DNA from: Nitrospiraceae bacterium
GTDB taxonomy: Bacteria; Nitrospirota; Nitrospiria; Nitrospirales; UBA8639
NCBI GenBank assembly: GCA_020632595.1
Contig: JACKFF010000001.1
Coordinates: 620,001 to 684,000 of the forward strand
DNA: 64,000 bases
Direction: 5' to 3'
The position numbers and the translations under genes were made by a program. The notes beneath the pieces were generated by a model. That model saw only the letters and a list, made by a program, of their open reading frames with translations, did no database searches and was not told the origin of the DNA. This document shows positions 1 to 8,099 of the stretch, in pieces (within the stretch, counting starts at the first letter, position 1; each line of letters opens with the position of its first letter).

Positions 1-59
1 TCCTCCCATCAATCGGTTAACAGAACGTGGTGTCTAAAACTTCCTTCACCATAGAATAT

Positions 60-1631
60 TTATGAAGACGATACCAATCGCATATCCTTTGGATTTTGCC
101 GGGCGTGAATGATCATGGCATCGACCAACGCCGGAACCGTACTCTCCAATGCCATGACATCCACCGACAGCCCTTCTTCCTGAACGGTTTGAGCGGTGAT
201 CGGGCCAATGACGGCCACAATCAAATGCCGTGTTAATTCCTGCAATTCCTGGCGGTTCTCAAACAACTGACAAAAATTTTTCACTGTTGAAGAACTGGTA
301 AAGGTCACATACTGAATTTCCCTGTTGCGCAGTCGATCACGAAGAGGGCCCATATCGACGACAGGAGGAAGGGCTTGGTACGCATGGACCACATGCACGG
401 TGGCTCCCATGGCCTTCAACTGTTCAGGAAGAACCTCGCGTGCCACTTTGGCTCGAGGAATCAAAATCCGTTGACTGGCGACCCCTACCCCGCCGAGGGC
501 CTGCAAAATCCCCTCTGCCTGAAAATCTTGAGGAACCAGATCCGAGGCAATCCCCCAGCGAGCAGCCTCTTCCCGGGTTCGAGGACCAATACAACACACA
601 CGGATTCCGGCCAAGCTCCGCACATCTTTGTGATGAAACCAGAGACGTTCCATGAAGGATTGCACGCCATTCACACTCGTGAAAATCACCCAGTCGTATG
701 TCGAAATCGCGGCAATCGCCTCATCCACAGGAGTCCAGCTATCAGGAGGATGAATCTCCAACGTAGGACATTCCACCGGCTCCGCACCCTGTGCCGCCAG
801 CAAATTTGAAAGAGCCGGCGCCTGGGCACGTGGCCTGGTCACTAAAACCCCTTGTCCAAACAGAGGACGGGACTCATGCCAGTTCAGTCGTTCACGTAAC
901 CGAACGACTTCACCCACAACAATCACTGATGGCGGACTCATGTCTGCCTGGGAGGCTAATTTCACAATGTCGGATAACATTCCCACCACTGTTCGTTGAC
1001 GAGCATAGGTGCCCCATCGAATCACCGCCACGGGAGTCGTCGCAGGCTTGCCTTCTTGAATGAGCCGTTCCACAATCTGCGGAAGATTTTTCATGCCCAT
1101 TAAAAAGACAAGTGTCCCTTCAGCCGAGGCGAAACGCGGCCATTCCATTGCACTCGATGGTTTGGTCGGATCTTCATGCCCGGTCACAAATGCAACCGTC
1201 GAGGCGAGGGTCCGGTGTGTCACGGGAATGCCGGCATAAGCCGGCACCGCCACGGCAGCCGTTACTCCAGGGACGACTTCAAATGGGATCTCAGCGTCAG
1301 CAATTGCTTCGGCTTCTTCACCTCCACGGCCAAACACAAAAGGATCCCCCCCCTTGAGGCGCACGACACACTTACCTTCTCGAGCTTTGGTAACCAACAA
1401 GGCGTGAATCTCCGCCTGATTCCGATAGGCACCACGCCCTTTTCTGCCGACATAAATACACTCGGCGTGAGAAGGGGCAAATTTCAACAATTCTGGATTA
1501 GCCAAGTGGTCGTAGAGCACCACATCAGCCTGCTCGAGACACTCTTTCCCTCGAAGGGTCAGCAACTTGGCATCGCCGGGCCCGGCTCCAACCAAAAACA
1601 CCCGACCATGAATGACAACTGACTTGGTCAT
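60..1631 (-). CDS. cobA-hemD: Fused uroporphyrinogen-III C-methyltransferase / uroporphyrinogen-III synthase
   Basis: A 523-residue fusion. Residues 1 to about 255 are a SAM-dependent tetrapyrrole methylase: VGAGPGD at 14-20 and GGDPFVFGRGG near 94-104 are its SAM and substrate loops. Residues about 258-510 match uroporphyrinogen-III synthase (HemD), which closes and inverts hydroxymethylbilane. The methylase makes precorrin-2, the branch point to sirohaem, cobalamin and haem d1. Cytoplasmic. Its ATG overlaps the hemC stop by 4 bases (ATGA), so translation is probably coupled. It is the last visible gene of the minus-strand haem operon. The fusion is common in several phyla and is intact here. 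Confidence 0.95.
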   Translation of the reverse strand: MTKSVVIHGRVFLVGAGPGDAKLLTLRGKECLEQADVVLYDHLANPELLKFAPSHAECIYVGRKGRGAYRNQAEIHALLVTKAREGKCVVRLKGGDPFVFGRGGEEAEAIADAEIPFEVVPGVTAAVAVPAYAGIPVTHRTLASTVAFVTGHEDPTKPSSAMEWPRFASAEGTLVFLMGMKNLPQIVERLIQEGKPATTPVAVIRWGTYARQRTVVGMLSDIVKLASQADMSPPSVIVVGEVVRLRERLNWHESRPLFGQGVLVTRPRAQAPALSNLLAAQGAEPVECPTLEIHPPDSWTPVDEAIAAISTYDWVIFTSVNGVQSFMERLWFHHKDVRSLAGIRVCCIGPRTREEAARWGIASDLVPQDFQAEGILQALGGVGVASQRILIPRAKVAREVLPEQLKAMGATVHVVHAYQALPPVVDMGPLRDRLRNREIQYVTFTSSSTVKNFCQLFENRQELQELTRHLIVAVIGPITAQTVQEEGLSVDVMALESTVPALVDAMIIHARQNPKDMRLVSSS

Positions 1632-2557
1632 GCCATCCCATAAATTTCCTGGAGAATGGGCTGCGCCCCACCGTCCAACAATTGTCCAGCCACCTGCATG
1701 CCAATTGATTCGGCTTCCCCCGCCGGGCCCGATACCACTTGACGAATATATCGTTTTCCATCAAGGCTTGTGACCAACCCATCCAGAGTCAGGGTGTCCC
1801 CTAGGAGGGTCGCATACCCTGCAATGGGAACCTGACATCCGCCTTCCAACCCTGCAAGCAAGGCCCGTTCGGCAGTGACCGCAATCCGAGTTGGACGATG
1901 TTCAAACTGTGCGACCAGATCCCGAATCCACGAATCATCTTTCCGTCCTTCCAGACCCAAGGAACCTTGGCCAATTGCCGGCAGACTCACATCCACGGAC
2001 AAATACTCCGTCACTTCCTGGTCCCATCCTAAGCGCTTGAGCCCTGAGGCGGCCAGAATAATAGCATCATACTGACCCTCACGAACCTTGCGTAGTCGCG
2101 TATCAACATTCCCACGCAACATCGCAATCTCAAGATCCGGACGAGCATGTAACAACTGCGCCTGTCTTCGCAAACTACTGGTTCCGACTCGTGCACCGAT
2201 CGGCAATGTCGCCAAAGTATGGCCTTCACGGGCAATCAACGCATCCCTGGGATCCTCCCGCTCGGGAACACAAATAATCCCCAATCCTTCAGGCAATTCT
2301 GACGGTACGTCTTTCATGCTGTGCACGGCCAGATCAATATCTCGTCGGAGCAGCGCTTCTTCAATTTCTTTGACAAACAGCCCTTTTCCTCCAATTTTGG
2401 CCAACGGCACATCTTGAATCTTATCTCCGCTGGTTTGAATGCGCTTCAAAATGACAGAAGTATCCGGCGCAAGGGCTTTGAGCTGCGCTTGCACCCATTC
2501 GGCTTGCCATATGGCCAATTGGCTTCCCCGCGTTCCGACAATGAGCGTAGACCGCAT
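1628..2557 (-). CDS. hemC: Porphobilinogen deaminase (hydroxymethylbilane synthase)
   Basis: Polymerises four porphobilinogens into hydroxymethylbilane. The family start VGTRGSQLA lies at the N-terminus, HSMKD carries the catalytic Asp, and GGC in the C-terminal third holds the Cys that binds the dipyrromethane cofactor. I chose the ATG at 2557 because a GGGGAAGGG Shine-Dalgarno lies just upstream and the family normally begins a few residues before GTRGS. An ATG at 2578, overlapping the hemA stop, would add seven residues. About 309 residues, the normal length. Sits between hemA and cobA-hemD, whose product uses hydroxymethylbilane directly. Confidence 0.95.
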   Translation of the reverse strand: MRSTLIVGTRGSQLAIWQAEWVQAQLKALAPDTSVILKRIQTSGDKIQDVPLAKIGGKGLFVKEIEEALLRRDIDLAVHSMKDVPSELPEGLGIICVPEREDPRDALIAREGHTLATLPIGARVGTSSLRRQAQLLHARPDLEIAMLRGNVDTRLRKVREGQYDAIILAASGLKRLGWDQEVTEYLSVDVSLPAIGQGSLGLEGRKDDSWIRDLVAQFEHRPTRIAVTAERALLAGLEGGCQVPIAGYATLLGDTLTLDGLVTSLDGKRYIRQVVSGPAGEAESIGMQVAGQLLDGGAQPILQEIYGMA

Positions 2558-2574
2558 ACGACCCTTCCCCTGAT

Positions 2575-3933
2575 TCATATGCCATCCTTGTGTGGAAGGG
2601 GCTCCTCGCTGATGCCATCACCTGTCTCATCTTCCAGGAGTGGGATCTCTCCGGAGTGAATCTCCCGCTCGCGAAGTTCAAAAAACCGGCGGGCGGCTTC
2701 AATAAACGCAAAGCCATTTTGAGATTGCGCTTCCGACTTTAAGGTCACGACCGGGCCATGGAGTAATTTATTCACAATCGCCGAGGCAAGCCCTTCGATA
2801 GCAGCTCGGTCCTTTGGTGACAATTCTCCCAGACGACCGAAGACTTTCTCTAACTCGCCTTGTTTGATCTCTTCCGCTTTTTTTCTCAAGGCTACAATAG
2901 TGGGCGTGGCTTCCAAGCCACGAACCCAGGCCACCATACTTCCGACTTCTTCCCTCACCATATGCTCGGCGGTTTCGGCTTCTTTCAATCGTTCTTCCTG
3001 ATTATGTCCCACATGAGCTTTGAGATCATCAATGTCAAACACATAGGCGTTATCAACATCCTTGACGGCCGGATCAATATTTCGAGGCACCGTGATATCA
3101 ATCAAAAACATGGGACGGTTCATTCGATGATATACCGCCATTTCGATATCATCCTTGGTAATGACATAGTGGGGAGCACCCGTGGCGCAAATCACAATAT
3201 CCACCTTGGGTAACGTGCTTCGAAGCTGTTCATAGGGAACCGCCTGTCCATGAAAGCGCTCGGCCAATGTGAACGCACGATGATGATTACGATTGGTAAT
3301 AAGAACCTCTTTCACACCCTGATTCACCAAGTGTTGCGCCGCCAACTTTCCCATCTCCCCTGCACCGACTAACAAGACGACTCGTTGCTTCAGATTTGAA
3401 AAAACTTTTTTGGCTAATTCCACAGCGGCATAGCTGACAGAAACCGCATATTCCCCGATCCGCGTTTTCGTCCGGACACTTTTTCCCACTGAAATCGCTT
3501 TTTTAACGACCTTATTAAGAATGACCCCGGACGAACGATGGGTCAAAGCGAGCTCATAGGCTTCCTTGACCTGTCCAAGGACCTGAGGTTCTCCCACGAC
3601 CATGGAATCTAAACTAGCCGATACCCGAAATAAATGCGCAATGGCGTCATCATCGCTATATCGATACAGATGAGGGAGTAAATCCTCAGAAGATAAGGAG
3701 AAATGGGTTGAGACCAAAAAATCCTCCAATTGACGAAAACCCCATTCTCCCTTTTCCACGACGGCATATACCTCAACACGGTTGCAGGTCCCCAGATACA
3801 TGGCTTCTTTAATTTCGGAATACGCCATGAGCCGACCCAACGCCTCTCCCATCCGGCTATCCTGAATGGCCAGTAATTCACGCAGTTCAACGGAAGCCGT
3901 CCGATGATTGAGGCCTAAAACGATAATATTCAT
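2575..3933 (-). CDS. hemA: Glutamyl-tRNA reductase
   Basis: First committed enzyme of the C5 route to tetrapyrroles: reduces glutamyl-tRNA(Glu) with NADPH to glutamate-1-semialdehyde. N-terminal catalytic domain with nucleophile Cys50 in LGTCNRVE. A Rossmann domain near residue 185 shows LLVGAGEMG. A helical dimerisation domain forms the C-terminus. 452 residues, slightly long because of a charged C-terminal tail. The start overlaps the upstream ccsA-like stop by 4 bases, showing one operon. The CcsA/HemX-like membrane gene next to hemA is a known arrangement; HemX homologues have been linked to control of HemA level, but nothing here tests that. Confidence 0.97.
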   Translation of the reverse strand: MNIIVLGLNHRTASVELRELLAIQDSRMGEALGRLMAYSEIKEAMYLGTCNRVEVYAVVEKGEWGFRQLEDFLVSTHFSLSSEDLLPHLYRYSDDDAIAHLFRVSASLDSMVVGEPQVLGQVKEAYELALTHRSSGVILNKVVKKAISVGKSVRTKTRIGEYAVSVSYAAVELAKKVFSNLKQRVVLLVGAGEMGKLAAQHLVNQGVKEVLITNRNHHRAFTLAERFHGQAVPYEQLRSTLPKVDIVICATGAPHYVITKDDIEMAVYHRMNRPMFLIDITVPRNIDPAVKDVDNAYVFDIDDLKAHVGHNQEERLKEAETAEHMVREEVGSMVAWVRGLEATPTIVALRKKAEEIKQGELEKVFGRLGELSPKDRAAIEGLASAIVNKLLHGPVVTLKSEAQSQNGFAFIEAARRFFELREREIHSGEIPLLEDETGDGISEEPLPHKDGI

Positions 3934-4739
3934 AACGGGGACATCGGTTGAGGACTTTTGATAAGGATGCCGACAAAAGTCAAAATTACTCCGGCGAATC
4001 CCACAATGGTTAGATAAGCGGCTTTTTTAGCCCTCCAGCCGGCCGTCACCCTTCCCAGCAGGACCGCGAAATAAAAGAACCAGGTAATTAACGCCCAAAT
4101 TTGCTCGGAGTTCCAACTCAAATACGATCCAATCGTTAATTGGGCTGAAACGGCCCCTGTCAGAATTCCTAAGGTCAATAAGGGAAACCCAAAAAGGATA
4201 GATCGTTGATTGAGAGAATCTAAAAAGTCCAGCGGTGGGAGCTTGAAAGCTAGCACATTAAATTGTTTGGACTTCAAAAGACGCTCCTGCATCACATACA
4301 TGAGCCCGGCCACAAAGGCCACAGCAAATCCGATGGTACCCAGGATACTCAGGGTTACATGCACCCATACCGTCTGAAAGACCGGGGCAATGGTATCAGC
4401 TGACTGAGGGGCCAGTGTTGCCGAAACGAGAGACAGAAAGGCCAGCGGAAGAATAAAGGCGCCCAACACTTCTAATCCCCTTTTCAGACCAACGACCAAA
4501 AAAACCAGCACTAACCCCCAGGCGAAAAAGGACATCGCGTCCTTAAATGTCATAATAGGGACATGCCCCGTCGATACCATAGCCATGATGAGTGCCGAGG
4601 TATGAGCAACAAACCCCAAACCTGTGGCCACAAGGGAAATTTTTGAGATGGCATCGGAACGGTGCCAGAGATATAAAAGAAAAAGGAGGGTGCCTCCGAA
4701 ATAAAGGCCCATGGTGAGATATGGCAGTAATTCAGACAT
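3930..4739 (-). CDS. CcsA/HemX-like cytochrome c assembly membrane protein
   Basis: Polytopic inner-membrane protein of about 269 residues with roughly eight hydrophobic segments, of the CcsA/CcmF/HemX family that handles haem for cytochrome c maturation or affects HemA. A Trp-containing loop (SYLSWNSEQIW) lies before the last helices. I prefer the ATG at 4739 over the one at 4766: the promoter at 4781-4809 places transcription start near 4774, which would leave only eight bases of leader for the longer form. First gene of the haem operon. With a multiheme cytochrome c elsewhere in the window, either a haem-handling or a regulatory role is plausible. Confidence 0.85.
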   Translation of the reverse strand: MSELLPYLTMGLYFGGTLLFLLYLWHRSDAISKISLVATGLGFVAHTSALIMAMVSTGHVPIMTFKDAMSFFAWGLVLVFLVVGLKRGLEVLGAFILPLAFLSLVSATLAPQSADTIAPVFQTVWVHVTLSILGTIGFAVAFVAGLMYVMQERLLKSKQFNVLAFKLPPLDFLDSLNQRSILFGFPLLTLGILTGAVSAQLTIGSYLSWNSEQIWALITWFFYFAVLLGRVTAGWRAKKAAYLTIVGFAGVILTFVGILIKSPQPMSPL

Positions 4740-4780
4740 TGAACAACCTAGTAAAGAAACATACACAGTGAGCCATGTCG

Positions 4781-4809
4781 AGTATAGAACTGCATATAGA
4801 GAAGGTCAA
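4781..4809 (-). promoter_or_regulatory. Sigma70-type promoter of the haem operon
   Basis: Read on the minus strand: -35 TTGACC (4804-4809), 17-base spacer, -10 TATACT (4781-4786). Expected start near 4774, about 35 bases ahead of the ATG at 4739. Near-consensus and well placed. Confidence 0.7.
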
Positions 4810-4874
4810 GAAAATCAATGAGTTACCAGCATTCATTGGTTAACCACAATAGGAAAATCACACCGCGTATCCGC

Positions 4875-5669
4875 TCATACAGTACCTGCAGTAGTTCCAC
4901 CACAAACATTTAAAGCTTGACCGGTTATTGCACTGGCCGCATGTGAGCAAAGATACAGGACGAGACTGGCCACTTCCTCGGCTTCCGCCATTCTTTTAAT
5001 CGGAATCATACTAATCGCGGATTCACGAAATTCATCCGGTGAAACCCCAAGGCTGGCGGCAGTTTCTTCGATTCCCTTTCTGGCCATGGCAGTATCCACC
5101 CAGGTGGGGCAAATGGCGTTCACGGTTATGCCCTGAGAGGCGACTTCCAGCGCCAGAGCTTTAGTGAACCCTAAAATGCCATGCTTGGCTGTGCAATAGG
5201 CTAAATACCCTGCCACGCCAAATCGCCCCAAGACGGAGGAAATATTAACGATACGTCCATAATGGTGGGGAAGCATATGTGGAATAGCGAGTTTCGAAAC
5301 CAAGTAGCTGCCTGTTAAATTCACCTGAAGAATATTCTGCCACTTGGAATCATCCGGATCATGAATCGACGTTTGACCTGATGCTCCTGCGTTATTAACA
5401 AGAATGTCCAGCCTGCCAAACTTTTGGATCACCCTCTTCATGGTATGCTCAACATCAACCCGTCGGGTTACATCGCATGGTATCGAAAGCACGTCTCCGC
5501 CAGCTTGAACGAGATCGTCTGCTGTGCCCTCTAATTCTTCCACACGTCTTCCACAAATAGCGACTCCCGCCTGTTGCCTCACCAAGGCCATGGCAATGGT
5601 TCGTCCAATGCCCTCTCCCCCTCCCGTAACCAGAGCCACCTGACCTTGAAAACTATGGGTGTCACCCAT
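4875..5669 (-). CDS. Short-chain dehydrogenase/reductase (SDR), FabG-like
   Basis: Classical SDR of 264 residues: TGGGEGIG at 15-22 binds NAD(P), NNAG at 92-95 stabilises the core, and the catalytic Ser145, Tyr158 and Lys162 (YCTAK) are all present. Such enzymes oxidise or reduce hydroxyl/keto groups. The sequence resembles 3-oxoacyl-ACP reductase and 3-hydroxybutyrate dehydrogenase subgroups, but the substrate cannot be told from sequence. It stands alone, downstream of no obvious partner, and diverges from rsmI. The C-terminus (ALNVCGGTTAGTV) is typical of the family. Confidence 0.85.
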   Translation of the reverse strand: MGDTHSFQGQVALVTGGGEGIGRTIAMALVRQQAGVAICGRRVEELEGTADDLVQAGGDVLSIPCDVTRRVDVEHTMKRVIQKFGRLDILVNNAGASGQTSIHDPDDSKWQNILQVNLTGSYLVSKLAIPHMLPHHYGRIVNISSVLGRFGVAGYLAYCTAKHGILGFTKALALEVASQGITVNAICPTWVDTAMARKGIEETAASLGVSPDEFRESAISMIPIKRMAEAEEVASLVLYLCSHAASAITGQALNVCGGTTAGTV

Positions 5670-5794
5670 CCTTCATATCCTTATCATTTGCCAATTGAAT
5701 CAGGAGGCGGGTACGACTGGAACCTCCTGGACAATGGCAAGCTCAGGCAGTACCATCTCCAACCTTGCCCTGCGTCATCTTCCATCAATAAACC

Positions 5795-6544
5795 ATGACC
5801 GGAACCCTTTACATTGTCAGCACGCCAATCGGCAATCTGGAAGATATGACCTTCCGGGCCATCCGCATCCTCCAGGAGGTAGCCATTATTGCGGCCGAGG
5901 ACACACGTCGCACCCAAAAACTCTGCACCCATTATCACATCGGCACGCCACTCACCAGTTATCACGATTTCAACAAGGAGGAAAAAACCGACATTCTCCT
6001 CCATCGGCTCCAGGAAGGAAATTCCGTTGCCTTGGTTTGCGATGCGGGCACTCCTCTTATTTCTGATCCTGGGTTTTATCTGGTTCGCCAGGCAATCAGG
6101 TCAAATATTCCACTTATCCCTATTCCAGGACCATCTTCCGTTCTTACGGCATTATGCGTGTCAGGTTTGGCAACAGATCGATTTATTTTTGAGGGATTTG
6201 TGCCCAGAAAACCAGGGGCCAGAGAAAAATTTTTTCAAAATCTAAAAGAAGAAAAAGGTACCATTATTGTTTTTGAAACCCAGCATCGGATTCTTAAAAC
6301 ATTACAAGTCATCACTACCGTCATGGGAAACAGACACATCGTACTGACACGGGAATTGACAAAACTCAACGAAGAAATTCTACGGGGAGAAATTGAAGAA
6401 GTGGTTCAACAGTTAAAAGGCAAATCGATTAAAGGAGAAATAACACTTTTAATTCAAGGGTTACCTCAAAGGAGTAAAAGGCAATTGGAACCATTAACCG
6501 AACATTCCAGCTCGACCCCCATCACACACTTACCTTCTGAATAA
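5795..6544 (+). CDS. rsmI: 16S rRNA 2'-O-ribose C1402 methyltransferase RsmI
   Basis: Tetrapyrrole-methylase-fold enzyme that 2'-O-methylates C1402 in the decoding centre of 16S rRNA. The N-terminus GTLYIVSTPIGN and AAEDTRRT near 34-41 are diagnostic, followed by the SAM-binding stretch CDAGTPLISDPG. At 249 residues it is shorter than the usual about 280 because the C-terminal helical region is truncated; the catalytic domain is complete. Its 3' end overlaps the convergent tusA-like gene by 23 bases. Confidence 0.93.
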   Translation: MTGTLYIVSTPIGNLEDMTFRAIRILQEVAIIAAEDTRRTQKLCTHYHIGTPLTSYHDFNKEEKTDILLHRLQEGNSVALVCDAGTPLISDPGFYLVRQAIRSNIPLIPIPGPSSVLTALCVSGLATDRFIFEGFVPRKPGAREKFFQNLKEEKGTIIVFETQHRILKTLQVITTVMGNRHIVLTRELTKLNEEILRGEIEEVVQQLKGKSIKGEITLLIQGLPQRSKRQLEPLTEHSSSTPITHLPSE

Positions 6545-6746
6545 CCACACGGTAATAATGGTCAACTTTTTCTTGTTCAAGAATCTGGTGACCCTCATTG
6601 GTAATGCTTTGCGGGACATTTCGAATCGGTTCGCCTTCATCCAACAGGACCCTCAACCGATCTCCGCTTTCTAAAGACTCCAGCTTTAGCTTTGTCTTCA
6701 CAAAGTTGTAGGGACAAATTACACCTCGAAGATCCAATTCCTCCAT
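6522..6746 (-). CDS. TusA/SirA-family sulfur carrier protein
   Basis: 74-residue protein of the TusA (SirA, YeeD) family, which carries persulfide sulfur on a conserved Cys. The signature appears early: DLRGVICPYNFVKTK, with Cys11-Pro12 as the active CP motif. Known members serve tRNA thiolation, molybdenum cofactor or sulfur-oxidation pathways; this one has no operon partner to decide between them. Convergent with rsmI. The rhodanese at 22.0-22.9 kb and miaB at the window end also concern sulfur chemistry, but a link is not shown. Confidence 0.85.
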   Translation of the reverse strand: MEELDLRGVICPYNFVKTKLKLESLESGDRLRVLLDEGEPIRNVPQSITNEGHQILEQEKVDHYYRVVIQKVSV

Positions 6747-6840
6747 GCGCTCTCAATCTTCTCCCGCCGCCGGCTTATTAATACATAAAACTATTTACCT
6801 ACTTCATTTATTCCTAAATATTTTCATAGTCAAAATAACA

Positions 6841-6876
6841 AAAGAGCGTGCCGGATTTTGACCGGCACGCTCTTTT
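6841..6876 (-). terminator. Rho-independent terminator
   Basis: Perfect 14-bp inverted repeat (6841-6854 with 6862-6875) around a 7-base loop, flanked by A and T tracts on both sides. It lies just downstream of the minus-strand gene ending at 6907 and could also stop plus-strand transcription. Confidence 0.85.
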
Positions 6877-6906
6877 CAACTACAAAAATGGCTTGTAAAC
6901 AGAAAC

Positions 6907-7662
6907 CTATTGAACGGTACCCTTGTTAAAGTTCTTGCGATCATCGCCATAATCAGTGGCGATAGTTTTATCTGTCCGCTCATTGACTGTTGTCGGCTGG
7001 GGGGCACATTGCCAGCAAGGCGCAGCGCCAGTCACTATACCAACTTCGCTGGTAATTCCTGACTTGACTTCCCCTGGCTGCACTGAACCGTCTGGGATTC
7101 CAGTGTAAGAGCCACTCTTTACAGTAAGACCTCTTGCCCCATAGGGATCTGGCTTTTGACCAAACCCGCCACCAAAGTCTGGGTTATCGGCCCCACCTAG
7201 TAATTGGGACCCGGTCAACACATACACATCACGGACCAACTTTCTCCCGGTTCCAAACTTTTGATCCTCGGAAGTTTCATTCGCTGCCTGGATCGTGACG
7301 TAATCACCCTTATTAATAGCCTTAAGGTTTGCCATGTTGGTTTTACCGTCAAAATACAACTCTTTTAAATTTAAGGCACCACGAAGGGTTTGCCGTTCAT
7401 CGTGGGAACTTCCTCCCATATCGAGCCACAGCCTTCCCCCTGCGTAATCAATACCGACAACTTCCCCTTGAATCGTTTCATCTGCTGAGAGGTACCGCAA
7501 CATGTCGTCTTGGTCCATCACTCGTGACCTGTCGCCTACACCCTGAGAGTCTCCGACACCAGTCCCATACCCTACATGCTGAGGTGGACGCTCTTGCGCC
7601 ACCGCCACGCTCACCGAGCCTGCAAAAATCATTGCTAATCCAAAATACCCTACCTTCCGCAT
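6907..7662 (-). CDS. Exported hypothetical protein
   Basis: 251 residues starting at the ATG at 7662, chosen because AAGGAGGAG lies upstream and a signal peptide follows directly (positively charged start, hydrophobic core, VAVAQ cleavage region). The mature protein has a middle part resembling a small beta domain (EVVGIDYAGGRLWLDM, later KGDYVTIQA), then a Gly/Pro/Asp-rich C-terminal half with two Cys in CWQC. I recognise no family. Likely periplasmic. Own promoter at 7750-7778 and terminator at 6841-6876, so probably a single-gene transcript. Confidence 0.75.
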   Translation of the reverse strand: MRKVGYFGLAMIFAGSVSVAVAQERPPQHVGYGTGVGDSQGVGDRSRVMDQDDMLRYLSADETIQGEVVGIDYAGGRLWLDMGGSSHDERQTLRGALNLKELYFDGKTNMANLKAINKGDYVTIQAANETSEDQKFGTGRKLVRDVYVLTGSQLLGGADNPDFGGGFGQKPDPYGARGLTVKSGSYTGIPDGSVQPGEVKSGITSEVGIVTGAAPCWQCAPQPTTVNERTDKTIATDYGDDRKNFNKGTVQ

Positions 7663-7749
7663 GTGGCTCCTCCTTGGAAGTGTGAGTGAATAATCAAAAA
7701 AAACGAACGAATTCAAATATACGATTTTATTTCATGATCAAGGGCACCA

Positions 7750-7778
7750 ACTATAGTCAAGGCGGTAGCCCCTGTCAA
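7750..7778 (-). promoter_or_regulatory. Sigma70-type promoter
   Basis: Minus strand: -35 TTGACA (7773-7778), 17-base spacer, -10 TATAGT (7750-7755). Starts near 7743 and gives a leader of about 80 bases to the exported protein beginning at 7662. Confidence 0.7.
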
Positions 7779-7880
7779 GTCAATTCTTGGCTTTCCATCA
7801 TGGATCAACATACCCGAAATTTCACTTAAAGACTTACACTGTTTTTCCCATTTTTTCTCAATTTTAATTAAAGCCAGTAA

Positions 7881-7967
7881 TGGTGCCCGGAGGGAGGGTC
7901 GAACTCCCACTCTCGTGAAAGAACCGGATTTTGAGTCCGGCGCGTCTGCCAGTTCCGCCATCCGGGC
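7881..7967 (-). tRNA. tRNA-Leu (anticodon CAA)
   Basis: 87 bases including an encoded CCA end. The acceptor stem GCCCGGA pairs with TCCGGGC; the anticodon loop CTCAAAA gives CAA (reads UUG). The long variable arm expected of a class II tRNA and the GTTCGACCC T-loop region are visible. Confidence 0.97.
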
Positions 7968-7986
7968 AAGTCCATTTCACTTGCGA

Positions 7987-8015
7987 TATCTACCATGAAC
8001 CTCTATGCAGGTCAA
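7987..8015 (-). promoter_or_regulatory. Probable promoter of tRNA-Leu
   Basis: Minus strand: -35 TTGACC (8010-8015), 17-base spacer, -10 TAGATA (7987-7992). Transcription would start near 7980, about 13 bases before the mature tRNA. The -10 is weak. Confidence 0.45.
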
Positions 8016-8099
8016 ACAGGAAATGCTGATCCCCTTCTCCAATAAATAAACCATAGCGGGGCATTCTCATTTCTTCATAGGTAATCGCTGTCCCATATT

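Noticed and set aside
7713..7961. 82-residue frame starting MAELADAPDSKSG on the minus strand
   Set aside because: It is a translation of tRNA-Leu; this product is a well-known artefact. Its tail also runs through a promoter.
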